From: Leucobacter musarum subsp. musarum
Lineage (GTDB): Bacteria; Actinomycetota; Actinomycetes; Actinomycetales; Microbacteriaceae
Reading direction: 5' to 3'
DNA: 64,000 nt
NCBI RefSeq assembly: GCF_001273845.1
Contig: NZ_JHBW01000065.1
Span: 62,001-126,000, forward strand
The number at the start of each line of letters is the position of its first letter. The first letter of the stretch is position 1. The notes beneath the pieces are model-generated. The model ran no database searches, was not told where the DNA came from, and saw nothing but the letters and a program-made list of their open reading frames with translations. The translations under genes were made by a program, and so were the position numbers. Below are positions 1-8,154 of this stretch, piece after piece.

Positions 1-113
1 GGCGCCGCCGGGAAATCGAGCGGCACGTCGAGCAGTGCGAGCTGGCCGAGCTGCCGTCGCGTTTTGGTGTCAGTTTGATGCAGTAAACGGGGTTGTAGCG
101 CACCAAACTGCCA
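1..113. other. Unassigned left edge
   Basis: Short open frames run on both strands from the window edge, but none has a recognisable start, motif or family. An imperfect inverted repeat (about 9 of 10 bases, 71-80 with 101-110) lies just outside the stop of the TetR remnant and could be the end of a neighbouring control region. Nothing further can be supported. Confidence 0.2.
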
Positions 114-262
114 TTAAGTCGGTGTCTCGGCCGCGTCGAGCACGAGGTCGAGCGCGAACGCGAACTCGTGGGCGCTGTCGCACCCGGCGGCGGAGTGCTG
201 CGCGGCGTCGAGCGCGATCTGCACGATGAACGGGTAGCGCTCGCGCATGTAGGCGAGCACTG
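114..262 (-). pseudogene. Remnant of a TetR-family regulator, C-terminal part only
   Basis: Read on the minus strand, this frame ends at TAA (114-116) and contains AVLAYMRERYPFIVQ followed by a helix ending in ALDLVLDAAETPT. This is the usual C-terminal ligand-binding end of TetR/AcrR repressors (inference from family style). No helix-turn-helix is present: the frame meets a stop just upstream (TGA near 292), where the opposite strand already carries the end of another gene. The 5' part has therefore been lost. The exact junction near 262 is approximate. Confidence 0.5.
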
Positions 263-499
263 CGGGCTCGCCTCGTGCCGCGGGTGATTCCGATCATTGG
301 GCTCGTCGGTGCGCCGGTGTTGACGGTGTCTGCGTTGCTGACCGTTGCGGGCGTACTCGATCAAGTGTCGCCCGTCGCCGGCTTGCTCGCGCTGCCGATC
401 GCGCTCTAGGAGCTCGCGATCGGGGTGTGGTTGCTCGTGCGCGGGGTGCTGAGTGGGGTGCTGCCGGATCGTCCCGACGAGGTGAGTCCTCGATCGTGA
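263..499 (+). pseudogene. Remnant of a DUF4386 membrane protein with internal stop
   Basis: The plus-strand frame reads ARLVPRVIPIIGLVGAP and then LTVAGVLDQVSPVAGLLALPIAL, which is typical of the last two membrane segments of DUF4386 proteins. A TAG at 407-409 interrupts it exactly where the family normally has Trp (IALWE), so a single TGG-to-TAG change would explain it. The frame continues (ELAIGVWLLVRGVL) to TGA at 497-499. The N-terminal two thirds are missing. Family members are often encoded beside a divergent TetR gene, which matches the adjacent remnant. Confidence 0.55.
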
Positions 500-626
500 G
501 TGCCTCGCTCGATCGGTCACTTACGTGCACTATTTCGCGTTATGCAGCACCAAATTGACCGCTCAAGCGGGGCGGTGCAGGCCAGAGTCATGCCGCCCGC
601 CCGCTGCCCGTTGCTAGGCTCGCACC

Positions 627-1031
627 GTGAGTGAGCACGCATCCGCCCCCGCGCCTGGGCAAGCAGCGCCGTCCCCGCACCGCGTCTTCTCGTACGGCAC
701 TCTGCGGCAGGCCAACGTGCAGCAGACGCTCTATGGCCGTGCTGTGCCGACGGTCGATGACACGCTGACAGGGTGGCGTCTCGAGTGGGTGCAGATCATC
801 GACCCCGCGGTGATTGCGGCGTCGGGCTCCGACCGGCACCCGATTCTGCGCCCCGGATCGCCGAGCGATATGGTCGCCGGCGCCGCCCTGGCGCTCAGCG
901 ATGCCGACCTCGCCGCAACCGACGACTACGAGGTCGACGACTACGTGCGCGTGCTCGTGCGACTCGCCTCGGGCGTCGACGCGTACGTGTACGTCGCAGC
1001 GAATGACGCGGCGAGCGGCGCGGTGATCTGA
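627..1031 (+). CDS. Gamma-glutamylcyclotransferase-like (AIG2/GGCT fold) protein
   Basis: This 134-residue protein has the GGCT-fold signature FSYGTLR near residue 22, where the backbone binds the gamma-glutamyl group, and an acidic DDYEVDDYVR stretch near residue 95 that carries the expected catalytic Glu. It probably acts on gamma-glutamyl amines or peptides in the cytoplasm, releasing 5-oxoproline, although many bacterial members have no proven substrate. The GTG start at 627 is 6 nt after a TAGGCT -10 hexamer (615-620), so the mRNA is probably leaderless. A VOC-family gene follows 3 nt after the stop and is likely cotranscribed. Confidence 0.8.
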   Translation: MSEHASAPAPGQAAPSPHRVFSYGTLRQANVQQTLYGRAVPTVDDTLTGWRLEWVQIIDPAVIAASGSDRHPILRPGSPSDMVAGAALALSDADLAATDDYEVDDYVRVLVRLASGVDAYVYVAANDAASGAVI

Positions 1032-1034
1032 CCG

Positions 1035-1427
1035 ATGCCGGGGCTGCACCACGTCGAGGTCTGGGTGGCCGATCTGGCGACCGCCCGCACCGAACGGGGC
1101 TGGTTGCTCGCGCGGGTCGGGTTCTCACGGCAGAGCGAGTGGGACGAGGGCGAGACGTGGTCGGCGGGCGGCGCCTACGTCACACTGACGACGTCGCCGA
1201 ACCTTGCGAGAGCCCCGCACGATCGACGGCGACCCGGTGTGAACCACCTCGCCTTTCTTGGAGGATCGGCGGCGGCCGTTGATGCCCTCATGCTCGATGC
1301 TCCGGCGCAGGGCTGGACCCCGCTCTATCACGAGCGGTATCCGCATGCCGGCGGCACGGCGCACTACGCCGGCTGGCTCGAGAACGCCGCCGGGTTCAAA
1401 GTCGAGGTCGTCGCCGAAGCGGAATAG
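1035..1427 (+). CDS. VOC-family (glyoxalase/bleomycin-resistance fold) protein
   Basis: This 130-residue single-chain VOC protein has paired beta-alpha-beta-beta-beta modules. It begins HHVEVWVADLATA and has a second half NHLAFLGGSAAAVDAL, ending GFKVEVVAE. Metal-ligand candidates are His near the start of each half and the Glu close to the C-terminus. Members isomerise, cleave or bind small molecules at a metal centre; the substrate here cannot be predicted. The gene is tightly coupled to the GGCT-like gene upstream and ends before a strong hairpin. Confidence 0.75.
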   Translation: MPGLHHVEVWVADLATARTERGWLLARVGFSRQSEWDEGETWSAGGAYVTLTTSPNLARAPHDRRRPGVNHLAFLGGSAAAVDALMLDAPAQGWTPLYHERYPHAGGTAHYAGWLENAAGFKVEVVAEAE

Positions 1428-1444
1428 GGCGGTCAGGCGGGCAA

Positions 1445-1490
1445 CGCACTGCGCCCCCGAGATCGGCGAGGATCCCGGGGGCGCAGTGCG
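1445..1490. terminator. Bidirectional terminator hairpin
   Basis: A perfect 14-bp stem (1445-1458 with 1477-1490, arm CGCACTGCGCCCCC) encloses an 18-nt loop. It lies between convergent genes ending at 1427 (+) and 1503 (-). There is no T-tract, which is common in high-GC actinobacteria. Confidence 0.75.
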
Positions 1491-1502
1491 TGCGCTCGAG
1501 CG

Positions 1503-4500
1503 TTAAGCCGAGCGGCGGCGACGGCGAGCGACGAGCACGCCACCGGCGAGCAGCAGCAGCCCGCCGATGAGCGCGACCGGTGCCAGCTCGGTGCCGGTCG
1601 ACGCCAGAGCGGCGCCTCCCTGCGACCCGTTCGCTGCGGCACCCGACGCAGCGTCGGCGTCGCCGGCGGCGGCCGCGAGTACTTCGCCCGAGAACGCGAA
1701 CGTGAGCACCTCTTCGGTGCCGTTGTCGACCGTCACGATGAACGAGTAGACGCCCGGGTGCAGCGGGGTGCCGCTGAGAACGCCGGTTTCAGGATCGAGC
1801 GACAGACCCTCGGGCAACTGCCCGCTGGTCACGCGGAACGTTGGCTTTGGATCAGATGCGATGCCCGCGCTGAGGTCGACCGAGACCGGCTCGCCCTCGC
1901 GCAGCACGGGCAGCTTCGGCGTTCCAGCGTCGCCGGGGCGCGTCGGCGACTGCACGATCTTGCCCGAGAACTCGTGCGTGATCGCCTCGCCGATGCCGTT
2001 CGACGCGGTCACCGTGAAGGTGTACGCGCCGGCGGCTGTCGGTACGCCGGTGATGTCACCGGTGAGCACGTTCAACGTGAGACCCGAAGGCAGAGACCCT
2101 GCGGTGACCGCATACGTCGGTGCGGGGGTGCCGCTCGCCGCGACTGCGTCGGTGAACGCAGCACCGACGCGCAGCTTGCCAATCTGCGTATCCACCCACA
2201 CGGGTGCATCCGTGACGATGCCGGTGAGTTCGAGCAGTGCATCGTCGCCGATGCCGTTCGACGCGGCGAGCGAGAACGAGTACGAGCCGGGCACGGTGGG
2301 CGTGCCCGTGATCTCGCCCGTCGTCTCGTCGAGCGCGAGACCGGCGGGCAGCGTGCCTGCCGCGACCGAGTAGGTCGGAGCCGGGGTGCCCGTCGCGGTG
2401 AACGCCGACGAGAACGCGACGCCGGTCTGCAGCGCGATCGCGTCGTGCGTGTTCCACACGGGTGCAGCGTCGACGATGCCGATGAAGCGCTGCGTGGTCG
2501 CATCGCCGATGCCGTTCGACGCGGTGACGACGAAGTCGTACGCGCCGGGGGTGGTGGGAGTGCCCGAGAAGAGGCCCGTGGCGGGATCGAGCTTCAGGCC
2601 CGCGGGCAATGCCCCCTCGGTCACGGAGTACGCGGGGGCGGGAGTGCCGGTCGCGTGCAGCGTGTCGGTGTCATCAGTAGCGGTCACTTCGGTGCCGACG
2701 ATCCAGTGACCCGGCTCGCCGGTGATCGCGCCGGGAGCCTCCACGACGGTGCCCGAGACCAGCAGATCGGCCTCACCGCGGGTGTTCGTCGCACGCAGGG
2801 TGAACGAGTACGTGCCAGCCCTAGTCGGGGTGCCCGTCACACGACCCGTCGCCTCGTCGAGCGTGAGGCCGGCCGGGAGCGAACCGTTGACCACGGCGTA
2901 CCCCGGAGCGGGGGTGCCCGCGGCGGTGAAGGTGACGTCGAGCTCAGCGCCCACGCGCGGTGCCCATCCGCTGGTCACGTTCCAGCCCGGAGCCTGGTCG
3001 ACCGTGCCGGTGTACTCGCGCGTTGCCGCGGTGCCCACCCCATTGGTCGCCGAAATGGTGAAGGTGTAGGGCCCGGCGACGGTCGGAGTTCCCGACAGTG
3101 CGCCTGACACCGTATCGAGTGTGACGCCATCGGGCAGCGTGCCCGCCGACACCGAGTAGGTCGGTGCCGGGGTGCCGGTCGCGGCGACCGCCCCGGTGAC
3201 CGCGGTGCCCACGACGAAGTCGTCGGGGCCGCCGGTGATCGCACCGGGCGCCGCGTTGACGGTTCCGCTGACGAGAAGGTCTGCCGAGCCGGTCGGGTTC
3301 GTCGCGGTCAAGGTGAAGGCATACGGGCCGGCAGCGGTCGGCGTGCCCGCTACGACTCCCGACGTCGCATTGAGCGTCAGGCCGGCGGGCAGCGTGCCGG
3401 CGGTGACCGCGTAGGTCGGCTTCGTGACACCGGTTGCGGTAAACGTCTGCGAGAGCGCGTCGCCCACGACCGGAGTGCCGAGCGCTTGCTGGGTCCACTG
3501 CGGTGCGGCAGGGGCGCCGCAGGTGTACCCGTTCAGCGGTGTCGACGACGACGTGGTCGAGCCGATGGCGTTCGTTTTCGTGACGGTGACGCGAAGCTGG
3601 CTGCCCGGGGATTCGACCAGGTAGCAGCTCGCGGCGGTGGCGCCCGAGAGCGAGGTGGTGGTGCCGCCTACGGTCTGCGTCCACTGGAAAGCGGTGCCGG
3701 TGATCGGCGAACCGCCATCGAGCCAGGTGCCCTCGTCAGCGGTGAGCGTCTGCCCCTCGGCAGCGGTGCCGTTGACGAAGGGAAGGCCGGCGTTGACCGG
3801 AGCCGTGCGCGCGGCGAGCACGCGGAATGACTGCGTCACGGATTCTGCGGGAACATAGTCGGCGTCGCCGGCCTGATTGGCGACGATGCGGCAGGTGCCG
3901 ACCGTGCCGGTGAAGCTGACGGTCGAGCCGCTCACCGTGCAGATGTTGGTGGTCGTCGAGGTGTAGGTGACCGCGCCAGCCGGTGCCGTCGCGCTGAGCG
4001 TCAACTGGCCGTCGGCCGCGACACGGTCGGAGAGCTGGCCGAAGGTGATCGGGTTCTCGGTGCCGAGCTTCAGCACGTTGGCGATATACATGTTCGAGCC
4101 GATCGCCTGGCCACCGGTCTGATCGTAGGTGCCGTTGACGAAGCGGAAGCGGTAGGTGCCGTCGGCCGGAATCTTCTTGCTCGACGTCGTCCAGCCCTGA
4201 GTGTTGCCGCGGCCGTAGGCGATCAGGGTGTGGTCGGCCGCCGTGCCGAAGCCGGTGCCGTCAACCTTGACCAGGAAGGCGTAGACCTCGTAGTCGTCGA
4301 CGACGTTCTGCGCGGCCCAGTCGAACGACACGGCCTGGCCGACGCTCGCGGTGAAGGGCTTCGAGTACACCTCGGGGCCGAAAGCCGAGCAGTACGTCGT
4401 CTTGCCATCGAAGAAGTTGCTCCCGGTGCACCCACCGTTGGAACCGAGCTGCAGTGCGCCGTTGCGGCCCTGGAATGAGGCATTCGTGTTGGAGGTCAGT

Positions 4501-4871
4501 GTCAGCTGGCTGCCGGGGCGCTCATCGCTTTCGTACTGCCAACCAGCGTTGGTCGCCTGGTAGTTCCAGTCGGTGACGAACTCGTACGGCTCGCCGCTCA
4601 CCGCGTCGGTGCCGCGCACCGTGTAGGGGCCGATGCCGCTGATCGCGACCGGGCCGCGCTGCGAACGGCTCGCAAGCGAACCGAGCTGCACGATCGTGCT
4701 GCTTGGGGTCTCGAACTGCACGTTCTCGACGGCGGCTGCAGCGGGTGATGCCGCGCCGAGTACGAGGCCCGAGAACGCGACGGCCGATGCCGCCAGAATC
4801 GCGATCGAGCGTCTGCCGCGCGATCTTGTGTTGCGCGCGCCGACGTGCGGCGCGCCCCAGAGTGTGTTCAC
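1503..4871 (-). CDS. Large LAxTG-anchored surface protein with seven putative-Ig (He_PIG) repeats
   Basis: This 1122-residue secreted cell-wall protein begins with a signal peptide (basic RSRGRRS, hydrophobic core, cleavage near SPAAAA about residue 45). An N-terminal globular region (about 50-280) contains four Cys. A second beta-rich segment with a Cys pair follows (about 280-360), and then seven repeats of about 85-90 residues from about 450 to 1070. Each repeat carries the pattern PTYxVTAGTLPAGLTLxxxTGxxxGTPTxAGxYxFTxxATN. The C-terminus is LASTG, a hydrophobic helix and RRRRRRS, a sorting signal of the LAxTG type used by class E sortases. The GTG start is preceded by GGGAG. The likely role is adhesion or as a surface stalk. 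The sortase is not in this window. Confidence 0.85.
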   Translation of the reverse strand: MNTLWGAPHVGARNTRSRGRRSIAILAASAVAFSGLVLGAASPAAAAVENVQFETPSSTIVQLGSLASRSQRGPVAISGIGPYTVRGTDAVSGEPYEFVTDWNYQATNAGWQYESDERPGSQLTLTSNTNASFQGRNGALQLGSNGGCTGSNFFDGKTTYCSAFGPEVYSKPFTASVGQAVSFDWAAQNVVDDYEVYAFLVKVDGTGFGTAADHTLIAYGRGNTQGWTTSSKKIPADGTYRFRFVNGTYDQTGGQAIGSNMYIANVLKLGTENPITFGQLSDRVAADGQLTLSATAPAGAVTYTSTTTNICTVSGSTVSFTGTVGTCRIVANQAGDADYVPAESVTQSFRVLAARTAPVNAGLPFVNGTAAEGQTLTADEGTWLDGGSPITGTAFQWTQTVGGTTTSLSGATAASCYLVESPGSQLRVTVTKTNAIGSTTSSSTPLNGYTCGAPAAPQWTQQALGTPVVGDALSQTFTATGVTKPTYAVTAGTLPAGLTLNATSGVVAGTPTAAGPYAFTLTATNPTGSADLLVSGTVNAAPGAITGGPDDFVVGTAVTGAVAATGTPAPTYSVSAGTLPDGVTLDTVSGALSGTPTVAGPYTFTISATNGVGTAATREYTGTVDQAPGWNVTSGWAPRVGAELDVTFTAAGTPAPGYAVVNGSLPAGLTLDEATGRVTGTPTRAGTYSFTLRATNTRGEADLLVSGTVVEAPGAITGEPGHWIVGTEVTATDDTDTLHATGTPAPAYSVTEGALPAGLKLDPATGLFSGTPTTPGAYDFVVTASNGIGDATTQRFIGIVDAAPVWNTHDAIALQTGVAFSSAFTATGTPAPTYSVAAGTLPAGLALDETTGEITGTPTVPGSYSFSLAASNGIGDDALLELTGIVTDAPVWVDTQIGKLRVGAAFTDAVAASGTPAPTYAVTAGSLPSGLTLNVLTGDITGVPTAAGAYTFTVTASNGIGEAITHEFSGKIVQSPTRPGDAGTPKLPVLREGEPVSVDLSAGIASDPKPTFRVTSGQLPEGLSLDPETGVLSGTPLHPGVYSFIVTVDNGTEEVLTFAFSGEVLAAAAGDADAASGAAANGSQGGAALASTGTELAPVALIGGLLLLAGGVLVARRRRRSA

Positions 4872-5200
4872 CGATTACTCCCAAAGTGGCTCGCTCGGAG
4901 TCACCAGAAGCGAAGCGCGACCCCGAAATCATCAACGAAATTCGTGATCGCTCACGTCCCCCGCGTGAAAATTAGCAGTGAGATGCATGGGTGACGGCAC
5001 CGCAAGCACTGTTATTCACCCGCGGTTTCACCCGGCGTGTGCGCGATGCGAGACGCGATTGCGCGAATCGTCACGCGACGCAGGTGCTCCGGCTCGTACG
5101 ACACGATTTCTCAGAACGCGATGCGCTTGACCCGGCCCCCCTCAAGTGGTCGACTGGCCGCAGGCGACACCGAGTGCGGTGCCGCGGTGAGGGGAACGAA
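4872..5200. other. Gene-free divergent control region
   Basis: These 329 bases separate the surface-protein gene (minus) from the AI-2E transporter gene (plus) and must hold both promoters. No clear -35/-10 pair, palindrome or conserved RNA could be identified. An open frame extends the transporter upstream to 4991, but its Arg-rich translation does not resemble a protein start, and a good ribosome site occurs only before 5201. Confidence 0.4.
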
Positions 5201-6394
5201 ATGCGCTGGTGGAGCGGGCGGGATACCGCGGACGAACAGGGGAATGGCACGGGGGATCGGGCCCCGTCGACCCCGGGGTACACCCCGTTCGGCAACAGCG
5301 CCCGCATCAATCCGTTCACCTTCGGCCTGCTCGGTGCGCTCGGTGTGCTCGTCGCGCTGCTGATCGGTTCGATCATTGGTCAGCTCGGCACGGTGCTCGT
5401 GTACGTCGGCGTCGCACTGTTTCTCTCACTGGGTCTTGACCCCATCGTGTCGTTCTTCGAGCGCAATCTGCCGCGACCGGCAGCGGTCGCTGCGGTTGTG
5501 GGAGCGGTGATCATTGCGTTCGCCGGCATACTGCTCGCGATCGTGCCCGTGCTGGTGAAACAAATCACGAATCTGGTCGACAGTGCGCCCGACATGGTTG
5601 ACGACATCACCCACAGCGACTGGTACGCCTGGCTCACCGACCAGTTCGGCTCGAACTTCGATCAGGCCATATCGGGCGTGCTCGACTTCTTGCAGGATCC
5701 GACGAACCTCGGCCAGATTGGCGGCGGGCTCGTCGCGGTCGGTGCGGGCATCGCCGGCGGGGTGACGGGTGTCATCATCGTGCTCATTCTCACCCTCTAC
5801 TTCATGGCGTCCATGCGTGCGATGAAGCGCCTCGCGGTGCGATTCGTGCCGGCGTACCAGCGCCCGCGCTTTCGCGACCTGCTCGAAGACGTGTCAAGCG
5901 CGGTCGGTCGCTACGTCATCGGCCAAATCAGTCTCGCCCTCTGCAACGGCATTCTGAGCCTCATTTTCTTGAGCATCATCGGGGCACCGCTGCCGGCGCT
6001 GCTCGCGCTCATCGCATTCATCGGCTCACTGATTCCGCTCGTCGGTACCCTGTCGGCCTCCGTGATCATCTCGGTCATCTGCTTGGTGAGCTCTCCGACC
6101 ACGGCGCTCATCGCGGCCATCTACTACCTCGTCTACATGCAGATCGAGGCGTACGTGCTCAGCCCGCGCATCATGAGCAAGGCCGTCGCGGTGCCCGGCT
6201 CGCTCGTGGTCATCGCGGCGGTCGGCGGCGGTGCGCTCGGCGGGGTACTCGGTGCGCTGGTGGCGATCCCGGTCGCTGCATCGGTCATCATCATCGTGCA
6301 GAAGGTGGTGTTCCCGGCGCAGGATCAGAAGACGTTGCCGCCGAAAGAACGCGGTGCGGCGCCGATCGAAGAGGCGACCGCACCCGCTGAATAG
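5201..6394 (+). CDS. AI-2E family transporter (permease)
   Basis: This 397-residue integral membrane protein of the AI-2E/PerM family has paired N-terminal helices (FGLLGALGVLVALLIGSIIG and LVYVGVALFLSLGLDPIVSFFERN). A soluble linker with DFLQDP and the characteristic late segments LIAFIGSLIPLVGT and MQIEAYVLSPRIMSKAV follow. The P-rich loop and the VxSPRIM-like motif are family hallmarks. E. coli TqsA exports autoinducer-2, but most members have unknown cargo and some act as Na+/H+ antiporters. ATG 5201 is chosen because GAGGGG lies at the correct distance and the first 30 residues are a plausible cytoplasmic tail. Confidence 0.85.
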   Translation: MRWWSGRDTADEQGNGTGDRAPSTPGYTPFGNSARINPFTFGLLGALGVLVALLIGSIIGQLGTVLVYVGVALFLSLGLDPIVSFFERNLPRPAAVAAVVGAVIIAFAGILLAIVPVLVKQITNLVDSAPDMVDDITHSDWYAWLTDQFGSNFDQAISGVLDFLQDPTNLGQIGGGLVAVGAGIAGGVTGVIIVLILTLYFMASMRAMKRLAVRFVPAYQRPRFRDLLEDVSSAVGRYVIGQISLALCNGILSLIFLSIIGAPLPALLALIAFIGSLIPLVGTLSASVIISVICLVSSPTTALIAAIYYLVYMQIEAYVLSPRIMSKAVAVPGSLVVIAAVGGGALGGVLGALVAIPVAASVIIIVQKVVFPAQDQKTLPPKERGAAPIEEATAPAE

Positions 6395-6409
6395 TGGGGT
6401 TCACGGACG

Positions 6410-6445
6410 CCATACCCAAGGATAATTACGGAGCCTTGGGTATGG
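6410..6445. terminator. Bidirectional terminator hairpin
   Basis: A perfect 12-bp stem, CCATACCCAAGG (6410-6421) with CCTTGGGTATGG (6434-6445), has a 12-nt A/T-richer loop. It separates the convergent AI-2E transporter and oxidoreductase genes. Confidence 0.75.
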
Positions 6446-6463
6446 AGCCGGATCGCACCCCCG

Positions 6464-7915
6464 CTACAGCACGTCGTTCGACCGCCCGTAGCCCTCGAGC
6501 AGCCGCAGCCAGACCTCGCTGATCGTGGGGTACGCGGGCACCGCGTGCCAGAGGCGCTCGAGCGGTACCTCGCCGACCACGGCGATGGTGGCCGACTGCA
6601 GCAGCTCCTGCACGTCAGGGCCGACGAATGTGACGCCCACGATGACGCCGCGGCTTTCGTCGACGACCATGCGGGCGGTGCCGCGATAACCGTCGCGGTG
6701 CACACTCGCGCCCGCCACACCGCCGATCTCGATGTCGACGACGCGAGTCGTGAGGCCCGCGCGCTCGGCAGCGGCTGCGGTGAGACCGACCGAGGCGACG
6801 GGCGGATCCGTGAAGGTAACCTGCGGCACCGCCGCGTGATCAGCGGTCGCCACGTGGCGCCCCCACGGCTCGTCGCGCAGATCCGTGCCGTTCGCGCGCG
6901 CCGCGATCGCGTCTCCGGCGGCGCGCGCCTGGTACTTGCCCTGGTGCGTGAGCAGGGCCCGGTGGTTGACGTCGCCGACGGCGTACAGCCAGTCGCCGTC
7001 GAAGTGGGCGCTGCTCGTGCCCGCGACGCGCATGGTGTCGTCGACGTCGAGCCACGCGCCGGGCTCGAGCCCGAGCTGATCGAGGCCGATATCGCCGGTG
7101 CGGGGCACGCGGCCGGTGGCGACCAGGATCTCGTCGGCGTCGACCACGTCGCCGCCGTCCGTGGTGACGTGCACGATGCCGTCGGCGTCACGCGACACCG
7201 AGGTGGGCGAGACGCCGAGGCGCACTTCGACCCCAAGCTCGCGAAGCGCGTCGCCGACGAGTTCGCCCGCGAATGGCTCTTGCCCCGAGAGCAGGCCGCT
7301 GCGCACGAGCAGGGTGACCTGCGCGCCGAGGGTGGCGAAGGCGGTCGCGAGTTCGGCGGCCACTACACCGCCCCCGACGATAGCGAGGCGACGCGGCACC
7401 TGCTCGACGGCGGTGGCTTCGCGGTTCGTCCAGGGCTGCGCCTCGGCGAGGCCCGGAATGTCGGGGAGCAGCGCGGCCGACCCGGTCGCCACGACCACCG
7501 CGTGCCGCGCCTGCAGCACGGTCTCGATGCCATCGCTGGCGGTCACGGTGACTTCACGTTCGCCCGAGATGACGCCGTGCCCGCGCACGAGGTCGATGCC
7601 CGCACCGTCGAGCCAGCGCACCTGGCCAGAGTCGTCCCAGTTGCTGGTGAACGAGTCTCGTCGCCGCAGCACCGCCGCGGCGTCGACCGCTCCCGTCACG
7701 GCCTGGCGAGCGCCGTCGACGCCCTGAGCGGCGCGCACCGCTTCGCCGGCGCGTAGCAGCGCCTTTGACGGCATGCACGCCCAGTACGAGCACTCGCCGC
7801 CGACGAGCTCTGACTCGACGATCACCACGCTGAGCCCGCCCTGCACGGCGCGATCGGCGACGTTCTCGCCGACGGGGCCCGCTCCGATCACGATGACATC
7901 GAACTGCTGCGGCAT
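6464..7915 (-). CDS. Pyridine nucleotide-disulfide oxidoreductase (class I, FAD-dependent)
   Basis: This 483-residue flavoprotein related to dihydrolipoamide dehydrogenase and mercuric reductase starts with the FAD site VIGAGPVGENVA. The redox-active disulfide GGECSYWACMPSKALLR (Cys pair near residues 40 and 45) follows. A central NAD(P) site (AIVGGGVVAAELA, about 175) and the second FAD motif (YAVGDVN) come next. The dimerisation domain ends HAVPAYPTISEVWLRLLE, retaining the catalytic His-Glu dyad. No lipoyl-enzyme genes are adjacent, so it is not obviously a pyruvate dehydrogenase E3; a thiol- or quinone-reducing role is possible. The ATG is preceded by GAGGGGAG. Confidence 0.85.
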   Translation of the reverse strand: MPQQFDVIVIGAGPVGENVADRAVQGGLSVVIVESELVGGECSYWACMPSKALLRAGEAVRAAQGVDGARQAVTGAVDAAAVLRRRDSFTSNWDDSGQVRWLDGAGIDLVRGHGVISGEREVTVTASDGIETVLQARHAVVVATGSAALLPDIPGLAEAQPWTNREATAVEQVPRRLAIVGGGVVAAELATAFATLGAQVTLLVRSGLLSGQEPFAGELVGDALRELGVEVRLGVSPTSVSRDADGIVHVTTDGGDVVDADEILVATGRVPRTGDIGLDQLGLEPGAWLDVDDTMRVAGTSSAHFDGDWLYAVGDVNHRALLTHQGKYQARAAGDAIAARANGTDLRDEPWGRHVATADHAAVPQVTFTDPPVASVGLTAAAAERAGLTTRVVDIEIGGVAGASVHRDGYRGTARMVVDESRGVIVGVTFVGPDVQELLQSATIAVVGEVPLERLWHAVPAYPTISEVWLRLLEGYGRSNDVL

Positions 7916-8023
7916 AGTGCTCCCCTCGAACGGGCGATCGCGCGTGCGCTGGGTGCGCGGGCGCTGACCGCCGATAGGCCGGAGTCTATCGACGGTCGCG
8001 GCGATCCGGCACCCATTGTGCGG

Positions 8024-8032
8024 TGTTACCGT
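8024..8032 (+). promoter_or_regulatory. Extended -10 promoter of the FBP leader transcript
   Basis: TG-T-TACCGT (8024-8032) is an extended -10 element. Transcription would begin near 8039, at the first base of a short GTG-started ORF. No convincing -35 was found, as is usual for extended -10 promoters. Confidence 0.5.
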
Positions 8033-8038
8033 GGAGGG

Positions 8039-8110
8039 GTGCAGTACGCAGAATCAGCGGCCCTCGGGCGTCAGGAGGTCGGCGGCGGTTCTTCCGCCCT
8101 CGGCGCCTGA
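8039..8110 (+). CDS. Upstream leader ORF (23 codons) before the FBP gene
   Basis: GTG at 8039 opens a 23-codon frame (beginning VQYAESAALG and ending SSALGA) that stops at TGA 8108-8110, 44 nt before the FBP start. It sits exactly 6 nt after the -10 hexamer, the geometry seen at many other starts in this window, so a leaderless leader peptide is likely. Its second half forms the left arm and loop of a hairpin, and its stop codon lies in the right arm. This arrangement would let ribosome position alter the RNA fold before the FBP gene. It is a prediction; no homologue is known to me. Confidence 0.45.
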   Translation: MQYAESAALGRQEVGGGSSALGA

Positions 8111-8113
8111 CGC
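8068..8113 (+). promoter_or_regulatory. Leader stem-loop upstream of the FBP gene
   Basis: GCGTCAGG (8068-8075) pairs perfectly with CCTGACGC (8106-8113), and a GGCGG/CCGCC stem lies inside. GCCCT at 8060-8064 and 8096-8100 can instead pair with the AGGGC of the FBP ribosome site (8144-8148), so alternative folds are possible. It is a candidate attenuator. Confidence 0.4.
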
Positions 8114-8154
8114 GAACCCAGGCCCAGATTCATCACGTACGAAAGGGCATCATC

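Noticed and set aside
1758..3107. 449-residue open frame opposite the Ig-repeat gene
   Set aside because: It is a shadow of the repeat gene. Its composition is Arg/Gly/Val-rich with no domain, a result of GC-biased codon positions.
4991..5200. N-terminal extension of the AI-2E transporter
   Set aside because: The extra 70 residues are Arg-rich and not membrane- or signal-like. A clear ribosome site lies only before ATG 5201.
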